NCBI RefSeq assembly: GCF_024584805.1
Contig: NZ_CP075715.1
Coordinates: 1-64,000 of the forward strand
DNA length: 64,000 nt
Reading direction: 5' to 3'
Source of the DNA: Streptomyces sp. FIT100
Lineage (GTDB): Bacteria; Actinomycetota; Actinomycetes; Streptomycetales; Streptomycetaceae
Below, piece by piece: positions 56,261 through 64,000 of the stretch (its first letter is position 1; each line of letters opens with the position of its first letter). Made by a program: the position numbers and the translations under genes. The notes beneath the pieces were generated by a model. The model worked only from the letters and a program-made list of their open reading frames with translations, was not told the DNA's origin and searched no databases.

Positions 56261-57450
56261 CCGGCCATTGTCGCCCGCGCGTCGACGAAGGCGGCGACCG
56301 CCCGCTCCACGTCCTCGGTGGAGTGTGCGGCGGAGAGCTGGACGCGGATCCGGGCCTGGCCCATGGGGACGACGGGGTACGAGAAGCCGATCACGTACAC
56401 CCCGCGCTCCAGGAGCAGCTCGGCCATGCGGCCGGCCTCCGCGGCGTCCCCGATCATGACGGGGGCGATCGCGTGGTCGCCGGGCAGGATCTCGAAGCCG
56501 GCCTCGGTCATCTTCGTGCGGAAGAGCGCCGTGTTGGCGGCGAGCTTCTCGCGCAGGTCGCCGGCGGACTCCAGCAGGTCGAGGACCTTGAGCGAGGCGG
56601 CGGCGATGACGGGGGCCAGGGAGTTCGAGAAGAGGTACGGGCGGGAGCGCTGGCGCAGCAGCTCGACGATCTCGGAGCGGGCGGCGACGTAACCGCCGGA
56701 GGCGCCGCCGAGGGCCTTGCCGAGGGTGCCGGTGATGATGTCGACACGGTCCATGACGCCGTGCAGCTCGGGGGTGCCGCGGCCGCCGGGGCCGACGAAG
56801 CCGACGGCGTGCGAGTCGTCGACCATGACCATGGCGTCGTAGCGGTCGGCGAGGTCGCAGATCTCCTGGAGCGGGGCGACGTAGCCGTCCATCGAGAACA
56901 CGCCGTCGGTGACGATCAGGCGGCGGCGGGCGCCGGACGCCTCCTTGAGCTTCGCCTCCAGGTCGGCCATGTCGCGGTTGGCGTAGCGGAAGCGGGCGGC
57001 CTTGGAGAGGCGGATGCCGTCGATGATGGAGGCGTGGTTGAGGGCGTCGGAGATGACCGCGTCCTCGGCGCCGAGCAGGGTCTCGAAGACACCGCCGTTG
57101 GCGTCGAAGCAGGAGGAGTAGAGGATCGTGTCCTCCTGGCCGAGGAAGGCCGACAGGCGCCGCTCCAGCTCCTTGTGGACCTCCTGGGTGCCGCAGATGA
57201 AGCGGACGGACGCCATGCCGTAGCCCCAGCGGTCGAGGGCCTCCTTGCCGGCGGCGATGACCTCGGGGTGGTCGGCGAGGCCGAGGTAGTTGTTGGCGCA
57301 GAAGTTCAGGACCCCGCCGGGGGCACCGCCCGCGGTGACGGCGACGGAGGCGGACTGGGGGGTGCCGATCACGCGCTCGGGCTTGTGGAGCCCGGCGGCG
57401 CGGATCTCGTCGAGGGTGGCGCGGAGGTCGTCGCGTACGGACGCGTACAT
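56257..57450 (-). CDS. kbl: Glycine C-acetyltransferase (2-amino-3-ketobutyrate CoA ligase)
   Basis: A 397-residue PLP enzyme of the α-oxoamine synthase family. It cleaves 2-amino-3-oxobutyrate with CoA to glycine and acetyl-CoA. Family marks are [53 protein letters not shown] and the PLP Lys in [12 protein letters not shown] (~247). ATG 57450. It lies downstream of tdh, with a ~196-bp spacer, and overlaps lysR by 4 nt. Confidence 0.95.
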   Translation of the reverse strand: MYASVRDDLRATLDEIRAAGLHKPERVIGTPQSASVAVTAGGAPGGVLNFCANNYLGLADHPEVIAAGKEALDRWGYGMASVRFICGTQEVHKELERRLSAFLGQEDTILYSSCFDANGGVFETLLGAEDAVISDALNHASIIDGIRLSKAARFRYANRDMADLEAKLKEASGARRRLIVTDGVFSMDGYVAPLQEICDLADRYDAMVMVDDSHAVGFVGPGGRGTPELHGVMDRVDIITGTLGKALGGASGGYVAARSEIVELLRQRSRPYLFSNSLAPVIAAASLKVLDLLESAGDLREKLAANTALFRTKMTEAGFEILPGDHAIAPVMIGDAAEAGRMAELLLERGVYVIGFSYPVVPMGQARIRVQLSAAHSTEDVERAVAAFVDARATMAG

Positions 57451-57646
57451 GAAGGGTGCTCCTAGGGGGCTGGCTGCGGGCGAGTGGTGGGCGTTGCGCC
57501 GGGCGCCTCGGCGAGTGAGCCGAAGGGGCGCGTCGCTGTCGAAAGAGAGAACGCGCGGAGGTCCCGAGGAACGAGGGACCGAGCACGATCGACCGTCGAC
57601 AGGGACTGAAGCGCCGCGGAGGCGAACCGAGCCGCAGAATGCAGCA

Positions 57647-58675
57647 TCACTCATCCCAGCGGAGGATGATCTTGCCGCTGCGGGCGGTGGCGGCCTCGTC
57701 GAAGGCGGCGTCGAAGTCCTGGTAGCCGTAGCTGCCGGTGATGACGGGGCTGAGGTCGAGCCCGCCCTCCAGGAGGACGGTCATCGCGTACCAGGTCTCG
57801 AACATCTCGCGGCCGTAGATGCCCTTGATGGTGATCATCGAGGTGACGATCTTCGACCAGTCGACGGCGAACTCCTGCGCGGGCAGTCCGAGCATCGCGA
57901 TCCGGCCGCCGTGCGTCATGTTGCCGATCATGTCGCGGACGGCCTCGGGGCGGCCGGACATCTCCAGGCCGATGTCGAAGCCCTCCTTGAGGCCGAGGGT
58001 GCGCTGTGCCGCGGCGATGTCGGTCTCGGCGACGTTGACGGCGAGGGTGGCGCCGGCCTTGCGGGCCAGTTCCAGGCGCGGCTCGCTCACGTCGGTGATG
58101 ACGACGTTGCGGGCGCCGGCGTGGCGGGCGACGGCCGCCGCCATGATGCCGATCGGGCCGGCGCCGGTGATGAGGACGTCCTCGCCGACGAGCGGGAAGG
58201 AGAGCGCGGTGTGCACGGCGTTGCCGAACGGGTCGAAGATCGCGGCAACGTCGAGGTCGACGGGGGTGCGGTGCACCCACACGTTGGACGCGGGCAGGAC
58301 GACGTACTCGGCGAACGCGCCGTCTCGGCCGACGCCGAGGCCGACCGTGCTGCGGCACAGGTGGCGCCGGCCGGCCAGGCAGTTGCGGCACCTGCCGCAG
58401 ACGAGGTGCCCCTCGCCGCTGACGAGGTCGCCGACGGCGATGTCCTGGACGTCACTACCGACGGCGGCGACCTCGCCGACGAACTCGTGGCCGATGACGA
58501 GCGGCGTCTCGATCGACTGCTGGGCCCAGCCGTCCCAGGAGCGGATGTGAAGGTCGGTGCCGCAGATGCCGGTGCGGAGGACCTTGATCAGCACCTCACC
58601 GGGGCCGTGGTCCGGCTCGGGGACGTCCATGAGCCACAGCCCGGGCTCGGCGTGCTGCTTGACAAGTGCCTTCAT
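57647..58675 (-). CDS. tdh: L-threonine 3-dehydrogenase
   Basis: A 342-residue zinc-dependent MDR dehydrogenase that oxidises L-threonine to 2-amino-3-oxobutyrate with NAD+. Catalytic zinc-site blocks [15 protein letters not shown] and [10 protein letters not shown], the structural-zinc Cys cluster [15 protein letters not shown], and the NAD fold [17 protein letters not shown] are all intact. ATG 58675 is chosen over the longer in-frame start at 58729. It is first in the tdh-kbl-lysR operon. Confidence 0.95.
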   Translation of the reverse strand: MKALVKQHAEPGLWLMDVPEPDHGPGEVLIKVLRTGICGTDLHIRSWDGWAQQSIETPLVIGHEFVGEVAAVGSDVQDIAVGDLVSGEGHLVCGRCRNCLAGRRHLCRSTVGLGVGRDGAFAEYVVLPASNVWVHRTPVDLDVAAIFDPFGNAVHTALSFPLVGEDVLITGAGPIGIMAAAVARHAGARNVVITDVSEPRLELARKAGATLAVNVAETDIAAAQRTLGLKEGFDIGLEMSGRPEAVRDMIGNMTHGGRIAMLGLPAQEFAVDWSKIVTSMITIKGIYGREMFETWYAMTVLLEGGLDLSPVITGSYGYQDFDAAFDEAATARSGKIILRWDE

Positions 58676-58862
58676 GACTACGGCTCCAGGCGTGGCGGGA
58701 AAGGGCGGGACGGGCGGCTGACCAGGCACGACGACTTCCGGCGCGCCTGTCGGACGACGACGCCCACCAATCTGCCGACCCGTGGGCGTTCAGTCCATCG
58801 AGGATTTCTTAAGCGGGCCGACAGCGCAGCTTCACACGCGGGACGCGGCCGGGTCCGCACCG

Positions 58863-59720
58863 TCATGACGCGGCGGACGTCCGGTCGAGGAAGGCGGCGA
58901 CGGTGCGGCGGAAGTCCTCCGGGTCGTCGAGCCACGGATAGTGCGCGGCACCGGCCTGGACGGCGACCCTGCCGTGCGTGAACCGCGCGGCGATCTCGGC
59001 GGCGCGGCCGGGGGTGGGGCCGCCGTCGTACTCGCCGGCGAGCACGAGCACCGGCACATCCACGGCCGCCAGGGACGTGGCCGTGGCAGCCGGGTCGAAG
59101 GCGCCGTCGGCGTAGTAGGCGCTCCTGGCCCGGGGGTTGGTCTGGTGGGCGTCGTCCGCCGCGTGGTCCATGGCGGCGGCGTCCCAGCGGCCGTACAGGA
59201 ACGGCACGATGTCCGGCCAGAGGTCGTCGAGCGCGGCGCCGGCGAAGTAGGCGTCCCAGGCGGCGCGGCCCGCCTCGTACCAGGGCTCGCCCTCGCGCAG
59301 GGCGATGGCGTCGCGCCAGTCCTGTTCGCCGGCCTCGACGCCGAGGGCGCGGGCGCCGGGGGTGATCAGAGCCAGGGAGCGCACCCGGCCGGGGTGGGCG
59401 GCGGCGTGGAGCAGGGCGAGGTTGCCGGCGGCCGAGTGGGCGAGGATGTCGGCGCGGTCGAGTCCGAGGTGCTCGCGGAGCGCCTCGACATCGTCGACGA
59501 GCCGGTCGCAGCGGTACGTCGCCGTGTCCTCGGGGGCCGCGGAGTCGCCGGTGCCGCGCAGGTCGAGCCGTACGAGGGTCCGGTGGGCGGTGAGCCCGCC
59601 GAGGTCGCCCAGGTAGGCCGAGGCCCGCATAGGGCCGCCCGGGAGGCAGATCAGCGGCTCGCCCTCCCCCTCGACGTGGCAGGCGAGCGTAGTGCCGTCG
59701 TACGCGCTGAAGGTCGGCAT
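58863..59720 (-). CDS. Alpha/beta hydrolase
   Basis: A 285-residue α/β-hydrolase. Oxyanion region CLPGGPM, nucleophile elbow AHSAAGN (Ser ~99), and acid/base AGEYDG and AAHYPWLDDP. No lid or signal peptide is apparent. The nearest relatives are prolyl-aminopeptidase-like and haloperoxidase-like hydrolases, so the substrate is open. It is divergent from paaK across a 204-bp gap. Confidence 0.85.
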   Translation of the reverse strand: MPTFSAYDGTTLACHVEGEGEPLICLPGGPMRASAYLGDLGGLTAHRTLVRLDLRGTGDSAAPEDTATYRCDRLVDDVEALREHLGLDRADILAHSAAGNLALLHAAAHPGRVRSLALITPGARALGVEAGEQDWRDAIALREGEPWYEAGRAAWDAYFAGAALDDLWPDIVPFLYGRWDAAAMDHAADDAHQTNPRARSAYYADGAFDPAATATSLAAVDVPVLVLAGEYDGGPTPGRAAEIAARFTHGRVAVQAGAAHYPWLDDPEDFRRTVAAFLDRTSAAS

Positions 59721-59874
59721 ACCGCGATCCTCGCCGGGCCTGCGCGATCACGCCAATGGGTGACGCGGATCCGCGGCCGGATGGGGCCACTGGGGCGCCC
59801 CGGCCGGGTGCGGCGGGGTCTGCCGGAGGTCTTGACGCCCGGGGCGGGCGGCTGGATTACTGATCCGGACAGCT

Positions 59875-59892
59875 CGACCGAATGATCGGTCG
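59875..59892. promoter_or_regulatory. 18-bp palindrome upstream of paaK, TetR-type operator
   Basis: CGACCGA-ATGA-TCGGTCG is a perfect inverted repeat 32 bp before the paaK start. ACCGAnnnnTCGGT-type sites are typical of TetR-family (PaaR-like) repressors of phenylacetate genes. No such repressor is encoded in the window. Confidence 0.65.
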
Positions 59893-59924
59893 CCCGATTT
59901 GCGAGTGACACGGGAGTCATCCGA

Positions 59925-61238
59925 ATGACGGACCGGACGGAAGTGACGGCTCTGCTGGACGCGGGCGAGCGGCTGAGCCGCGAGGAGCTCAGGACCCTGC
60001 AGCTGGAGCGGCTGCGGGCGAGCCTGCGCCACGCGTACGAGAACGTCGGCTTCTACCGCGAGTCGTTCGACAAGGCGGGGGTGCACCCCGAGGACTGCCG
60101 CTCCCTCGGCGATCTCGCGCGTTTCCCGTTCACGGCCAAGAGCGATCTGCGGGACCGCTACCCCTTCGGGATGTTCGCCGTGGAGCAGTCGCGGGTGCGG
60201 CGCATCCACGCCTCCAGCGGGACGACCGGCCGGCCCACGGTGGTCGGCTACACGGACGGGGACCTCGACACCTGGGCGGACGTGGTGGCCCGCTCGATCC
60301 GCGCGGCCGGCGGCCGGCCCGGGCACAAGGTGCACGTGGCGTACGGGTACGGGCTGTTCACCGGCGGTCTCGGGGCGCACTACGGGGCCGAGCGGCTCGG
60401 CTGCACCGTCATCCCGGCGTCGGGCGGGATGACCGCCCGGCAGGTGCAGCTGATCACGGACTTCCGGCCCGAGATCATCATGGTGACGCCGTCGTACATG
60501 CTGACGCTCCTCGACGAGTTCGAGCGGCAGGGCGTGGATCCGCGCTCGACCTCGCTGGAGGTGGGGATATTCGGCGCGGAGCCGTGGACCGAGGAGATGC
60601 GGCGGGAGATCGAGGAGCGGTTCGCGATCGACGCGGTCGACATCTACGGACTGTCCGAGGTGATGGGCCCGGGCGTGGCGCAGGAGTGTGTGGAGACCAA
60701 GGACGGGCTGCACATCTGGGAGGACCACTTCTATCCGGAGGTCGTGGATCCGTTCACCGGCGAGGTGCTGCCGGACGGCGAGGAGGGGGAGCTGGTCTTC
60801 ACCTCGCTGACCAAGGAGGCCATGCCGGTGATCCGCTACCGGACGAGGGACCTGACCCGGCTGCTGCCGGGGACGGCGCGGGTCTTCCGGCGGATGGAGA
60901 AGGTCACCGGGCGCAGCGACGACATGATCATCCTGCGCGGGGTGAACCTCTTCCCGACGCAGATCGAGGAGATCGTGCTCCGCACACCGGGGGTCGCCCC
61001 GCACTTCCAGCTGCGGCTGACCCGCGAAGGGCGGATGGACGCGCTGACGGTGCGGGCCGAGGCGCGTGAAGGGGCGACGCCGGAGCGGCGTGAGGCCGCG
61101 GCACGGGAGATCGCAGCGGCGGTGAAGGACGGCATCGGGGTCTCGGTGGCGGTGGAGGTGGTCGCCCCCGAGACGCTGGAGCGGTCGGTCGGCAAGATCA
61201 AGCGGATCGTGGACCTGCGGCGGACCGCCGCCGGGTGA
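59925..61238 (+). CDS. paaK: Phenylacetate-CoA ligase
   Basis: A 437-residue AMP-forming ligase that activates phenylacetate to phenylacetyl-CoA. Characteristic blocks are the N-terminal RLRASLRHAYENVGFYRESFDKAG, ATP motif ASSGTTGRPTVVGYT (~96-110), YGLSEVMGPGVAQEC, RYRTRDLTRLLPG, GRSDDMIILRGVNLFPTQIE and the catalytic Lys in SVGKIKRIVDLR near the C-terminus. The paaABCDE epoxidase genes are not in the window, so this may be a stand-alone copy. TetR-type palindrome directly upstream. Confidence 0.94.
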   Translation: MTDRTEVTALLDAGERLSREELRTLQLERLRASLRHAYENVGFYRESFDKAGVHPEDCRSLGDLARFPFTAKSDLRDRYPFGMFAVEQSRVRRIHASSGTTGRPTVVGYTDGDLDTWADVVARSIRAAGGRPGHKVHVAYGYGLFTGGLGAHYGAERLGCTVIPASGGMTARQVQLITDFRPEIIMVTPSYMLTLLDEFERQGVDPRSTSLEVGIFGAEPWTEEMRREIEERFAIDAVDIYGLSEVMGPGVAQECVETKDGLHIWEDHFYPEVVDPFTGEVLPDGEEGELVFTSLTKEAMPVIRYRTRDLTRLLPGTARVFRRMEKVTGRSDDMIILRGVNLFPTQIEEIVLRTPGVAPHFQLRLTREGRMDALTVRAEAREGATPERREAAAREIAAAVKDGIGVSVAVEVVAPETLERSVGKIKRIVDLRRTAAG

Positions 61239-61539
61239 CGCGACGAGGAGCGCACGGCACGGCATGGCCCGCGCCCTGCACCGGCACCGGCACCGGCACC
61301 GGCACCGGCACCGGCACGACGCAGCGGGGCGCAGAGGGGCAGGGGACACCACCACCGGGGAGCTGTTCGAGGGCCGGGCGGGCAACCGTCCGGTCCTCGT
61401 TCGTCCGCCGTGAAGGCCGTCACATTTTGACCTCCTTTTGCCCGTTTTGATGGATTCTGGTGAGCGGTTTGTGTTCACCGGGCTGTTCCGGCGGCCCGCT
61501 GTGGGCGTCGTTACGGGCCACCGACGCCTAGGGAGACTC
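61239..61539. other. Intergenic region with a CACCGG repeat and an AT-rich promoter-like patch
   Basis: About 300 bases. Six CACCGG hexamers occupy 61279-61314. An unusually AT-rich stretch follows (61419-61450, with TTTTGACC and GTTTTGAT), probably the promoter of the VanW-family gene. Confidence 0.45.
61279..61314. repeat. Hexamer tandem repeat (CACCGG)6
   Basis: Six perfect CACCGG copies in the spacer after paaK. Like the arrays at 16298 and 3415, it is a GC-rich microsatellite in a non-coding gap. Confidence 0.9.
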
Positions 61540-63342
61540 ATGGCACGCGCACTCAGTGCAGCCGTCAACTGGCGGATCGCTCTGCCCGTCGCCGGGGGCG
61601 CGGTCGTGTTGGGCCTGGGCGGTCTCTACGCGGCCGGGCTCGCGGCCGCGGACGTCCCCGGGGGCACGCATGTCCGCGGGGTCGACATCGGCGGGATGAG
61701 CCGGGCGGAGGCACAGCGCGTCCTGGACCGCAAGCTCGGGCCGGATTTCACGGCGCCGCTCACCGTCAGGATCGGTGACCGCACGGAGAAGGCCGATCCC
61801 GCCGCGCTCGGACTCTCGCTCGACACGGCCGCGACCGCCGACCGCGCCGCGGACCCGGCGTCCGATCCGATCGCCGTGATCGGCAAGCTCTTCACCTCGG
61901 AGCGCCGGGACGTCGAGCCGGCGATACGCGTGGACGAGCAGAAGAGCCGGGCCGCGATCGAGCGCATCGGTACGGCCGCCGACCGGAAGGTCCGCGACGG
62001 GGCGATAGCGTTCGAGAACGGCACCGCGACGGCCGTCGCCCCGGTCACCGGCATGTCCCTGGTCGAGGACCGGGCGCTGGACAGCCTGCGCACCGCGTAT
62101 CTGCGCGCGAGCGCCACGGAGGCACGGGCCGTGGTCATGCCCGTGAAGCAGACGCCGCCGCGCATAGGCACCGCCGAGACCGACCGGGCCATGAAGAACT
62201 TCGCCCAGCCCGCGATGTCGGGCCCGGTCACGCTCACCCTCGCCGGTGAGCGGATATTCATCGGCCCCGCCACCATAGGCCGCCACCTCACCATGAAGGC
62301 CGGCAGCGGCGACCGGCTCGAGCCGGCCCTGGACGCCAAGGGCCTGCTCGCCGAGCCGGAGGTCGCCGCCCAGGTGAACGCGGCCGCCCAGGGCCCCCGG
62401 GACGCGAAGCTCGGCCTCGGCGCCGACAACCGGGTGACCGTGGTGCAGGAGAGCCGCGAGGGACACGAGGTCACCGACAAGGCGCTCGGCGACGCCGTCA
62501 TGCCCCTGCTGACCCGCACCGGCGCCGCCCGTACCGGCGAACTGGCGGCCAGGACGATCGAGCCGAAGCTCAGCGCCGCGTCGGCACGGGAGCTCGGCAT
62601 CAAGGAGAAGATCTCGTCGTTCACCGTCGAGTTCCCAGCCGCGCCCTACCGGACGACCAACATAGGCCGCGCCGTCCAGCTGATCGACGGCTCGCTCGTC
62701 CTGCCCGGCAAGGAGTGGAGCTTCAACCGGACGGTCGGCGAGCGGACCGAGGAGAACGGCTTCGTCGACGGCATCATGATCAACGACGGCCAGTACGTGA
62801 AGTCGCCGGGCGGCGGCGTCTCGGCCGTCGCCACCACGATGTACAACGCCCTCTTCTTCGCCGGGGTCAAGCCGCTGGAACACGGCGCGCACTCGTTCTA
62901 CATCGAGCGCTACCCCGAGGGCCGCGAGGCCACGGTCGCCTGGGGCACCCTCGACCTGCGGTGGCTCAACGACTCCGGGCACGCCATCTACGTCAAGGCC
63001 CAGTCCACCGACACCTCGCTGACCATCACCTTCCTCGGCACGAAGAAGTACGACGAGATACGCGCGACCAAGGGGCCGCGCACCGGTATCACGCAGCCCG
63101 GCAAGCGCACGGGCAGCGGCCCCACCTGCGAGGTCCAGACCCCGCTCGAGGGCTTCGACGTCGCCGTCGGCCGCGTCTTCCTCCAGGACGGGCGGGAGGT
63201 CAAGCGGGAGAACTACAAGACCCACTACACCCCGCGCGACGAGGTCACGTGCACCCCGGAGGAGCCGGCCGGCAAGCAGGCGGCGGACGGAGCGCGGACT
63301 CCGCCCGCGGCGGACGCGACGGACGGCGCCCCGGCCGCCTGA
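61540..63342 (+). CDS. VanW-family, peptidoglycan-binding-like exported protein
   Basis: A 600-residue exported protein. The N-terminal membrane anchor/signal is IALPVAGGAVVLGLGGLYAAGLAAA (~12-36). It is followed by two putative PG_binding_4-type domains (VRGVDIGGMSRAEAQRVLDRKL; the second near ~230-340), then a VanW domain (~390-520: SSFTVEFPAAPYRTTNIGRAVQLIDGSLVLPGKEWSFNRTVGERTEENGFVDGIMI … GGGVSAVATTMYNALFFAG). The C-terminal tail is Pro/Ala-rich. The role in the envelope is unknown; homologues occur near wall genes. ATG 61540 has GGGAGA upstream. Confidence 0.85.
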   Translation: MARALSAAVNWRIALPVAGGAVVLGLGGLYAAGLAAADVPGGTHVRGVDIGGMSRAEAQRVLDRKLGPDFTAPLTVRIGDRTEKADPAALGLSLDTAATADRAADPASDPIAVIGKLFTSERRDVEPAIRVDEQKSRAAIERIGTAADRKVRDGAIAFENGTATAVAPVTGMSLVEDRALDSLRTAYLRASATEARAVVMPVKQTPPRIGTAETDRAMKNFAQPAMSGPVTLTLAGERIFIGPATIGRHLTMKAGSGDRLEPALDAKGLLAEPEVAAQVNAAAQGPRDAKLGLGADNRVTVVQESREGHEVTDKALGDAVMPLLTRTGAARTGELAARTIEPKLSAASARELGIKEKISSFTVEFPAAPYRTTNIGRAVQLIDGSLVLPGKEWSFNRTVGERTEENGFVDGIMINDGQYVKSPGGGVSAVATTMYNALFFAGVKPLEHGAHSFYIERYPEGREATVAWGTLDLRWLNDSGHAIYVKAQSTDTSLTITFLGTKKYDEIRATKGPRTGITQPGKRTGSGPTCEVQTPLEGFDVAVGRVFLQDGREVKRENYKTHYTPRDEVTCTPEEPAGKQAADGARTPPAADATDGAPAA

Positions 63343-63406
63343 TCGGCCCCGGCCGCCTGATCCGCACCGGCAGCACCGGCAGCACCGACCAGTGCCCGAC
63401 GGTCCG

Positions 63407-64000
63407 TCAGAATCCGGCGCGCAGTTCCCTCTTGAGGATCTTGCCGCTCGCGTTGCGCGGCAGCTGGTCCACGAGGACGATCCGCTTCGGCACCTTGAAC
63501 CCGGGGAGGTGCTCGCGTGCGTGGGCGAGGAGTTCGTCCTCCGTCACGCCGTCGCGGGGAACGACGACGGCGGTCACGGCCTCGATCCAGCGCTCGTCCG
63601 GGAGGCCGATCACGGCGGCCTCGGCGACCGACGGATGGGTGTAGAGGACGTCCTCGACCTGGCGTGAAGCGACCAGCACTCCCCCGGAGTTGATGACGTC
63701 CTTCACCCGGTCGACGATCGTGTAGTAGCCCTCGCCGTCGCGTACGGCGAGGTCACCGGAGCGGAACCAGCCGCCGCGGAACGCCGCCCGGGTCTCCTCC
63801 GGCTTGTTCCAGTACCCCTTGCAGAGCTGCGGCGAGCGGTAGACGATCTCGCCCGGCGTACCGTCGGGCACGTCCTCGCCGTCCTCGTCGACGACCTTCG
63901 CCTCGACGAAGCGCACGGGCCTCCCGCAGGAGTCCATCCGGCCCTCGTGCTCCTTGGGCCCGAGCACGGTGGCGAGCGGTCCGATCTCGCTCTGGCCGAA
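63407..64000 (-). CDS. Acyl-CoA synthetase, C-terminal part (runs off the window)
   Basis: The last ~198 codons of an AMP-forming acyl-CoA ligase. Visible are the A5-like FGQSEIGPLATVLGP at the window edge, GWFRSGDLAVRDGEGYYTIVDRVKDVINSGG (hinge and ribose motif), and the catalytic Lys in NASGKILKREL at the end. The frame is open to base 64000, so the 5' part lies outside. It may be a medium/long-chain fatty-acyl ligase. Its end resembles the relic at 35731-35991. Confidence 0.88.
   Translation of the reverse strand, partial: FGQSEIGPLATVLGPKEHEGRMDSCGRPVRFVEAKVVDEDGEDVPDGTPGEIVYRSPQLCKGYWNKPEETRAAFRGGWFRSGDLAVRDGEGYYTIVDRVKDVINSGGVLVASRQVEDVLYTHPSVAEAAVIGLPDERWIEAVTAVVVPRDGVTEDELLAHAREHLPGFKVPKRIVLVDQLPRNASGKILKRELRAGF

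Overview
The window is a very GC-rich, actinobacterial stretch that reads as chromosomal DNA of a Streptomyces species. The evidence is a full-length bifunctional geosmin synthase, an ECF41-type sigma factor, an NsdA-like regulator, a lone DUF397 protein, two SpoIIE/PP2C-type phosphatases, many secreted hydrolases, frequent GTG starts and 4-nt ATGA/GTGA gene overlaps.

Layout. (1) 1-3.7 kb is a mobile or degenerate patch: an IS5-type element next to a DUF664/DinB gene, bounded as one unit by inverted IS ends and TTA direct repeats, followed by an A/C-rich winged-helix gene and about 1.1 kb with no recognised gene. (2) 3.7-13.6 kb is catabolic. It holds an alpha-L-fucosidase, then a minus-strand cluster for 4-hydroxyproline degradation (three-subunit D-hydroxyproline dehydrogenase, deaminase, epimerase, GntR regulator), next to a secreted M9 collagenase. 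I read this as a collagen-to-hydroxyproline utilisation locus. (3) 14.0-17.4 kb has a GntR(YtrA)/membrane-protein operon behind a near-perfect 48-bp palindrome, and an ECF41 sigma factor with its carboxymuconolactone-decarboxylase-like target, whose upstream region matches the ECF41 promoter consensus. (4) 18-35.6 kb carries a thioesterase gene containing an in-frame MITE, a lipoprotein, a PAS/GAF/PP2C/HATPase phosphatase, a small lytic transglycosylase, a GCS2-family ligase, a polar amino-acid ABC transporter, an ArsR/SRPBCC pair, a P450 with a deazaflavin-dependent reductase, a second PP2C phosphatase (followed by a second MITE), an NsdA-like regulator and an APH-type kinase. (5) 35.7-42.3 kb has an acyl-CoA synthetase remnant, a modular amidase, geosmin synthase, a second DUF664 protein and a DUF397 protein. 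(6) 42.4-48.3 kb is a divergent lipid-catabolism cluster whose content and order resemble the mycobacterial fadD19-echA19-Rv3521-ltp4-ltp3 set (sterol side-chain degradation), with a KstR-type motif in the divergent promoter. (7) 48.4-64 kb holds a HisC-like aminotransferase, a large subtilisin, a broken aldehyde dehydrogenase, a cupin protein, the tdh-kbl-lysR threonine operon, an alpha/beta hydrolase, paaK behind a TetR-type palindrome, a VanW-family wall protein and a partial acyl-CoA ligase that runs off the window.

The most interesting items are the composite IS unit, the coding MITE, the candidate phytosterol side-chain module, the collagen/hydroxyproline locus with shared ATGTCACAT-like sites and a heptamer leader repeat, and the two strongly predicted regulatory circuits (ECF41 promoter and the GntR palindrome). 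Functional assignments come from motifs and remembered family features. No database search was run.
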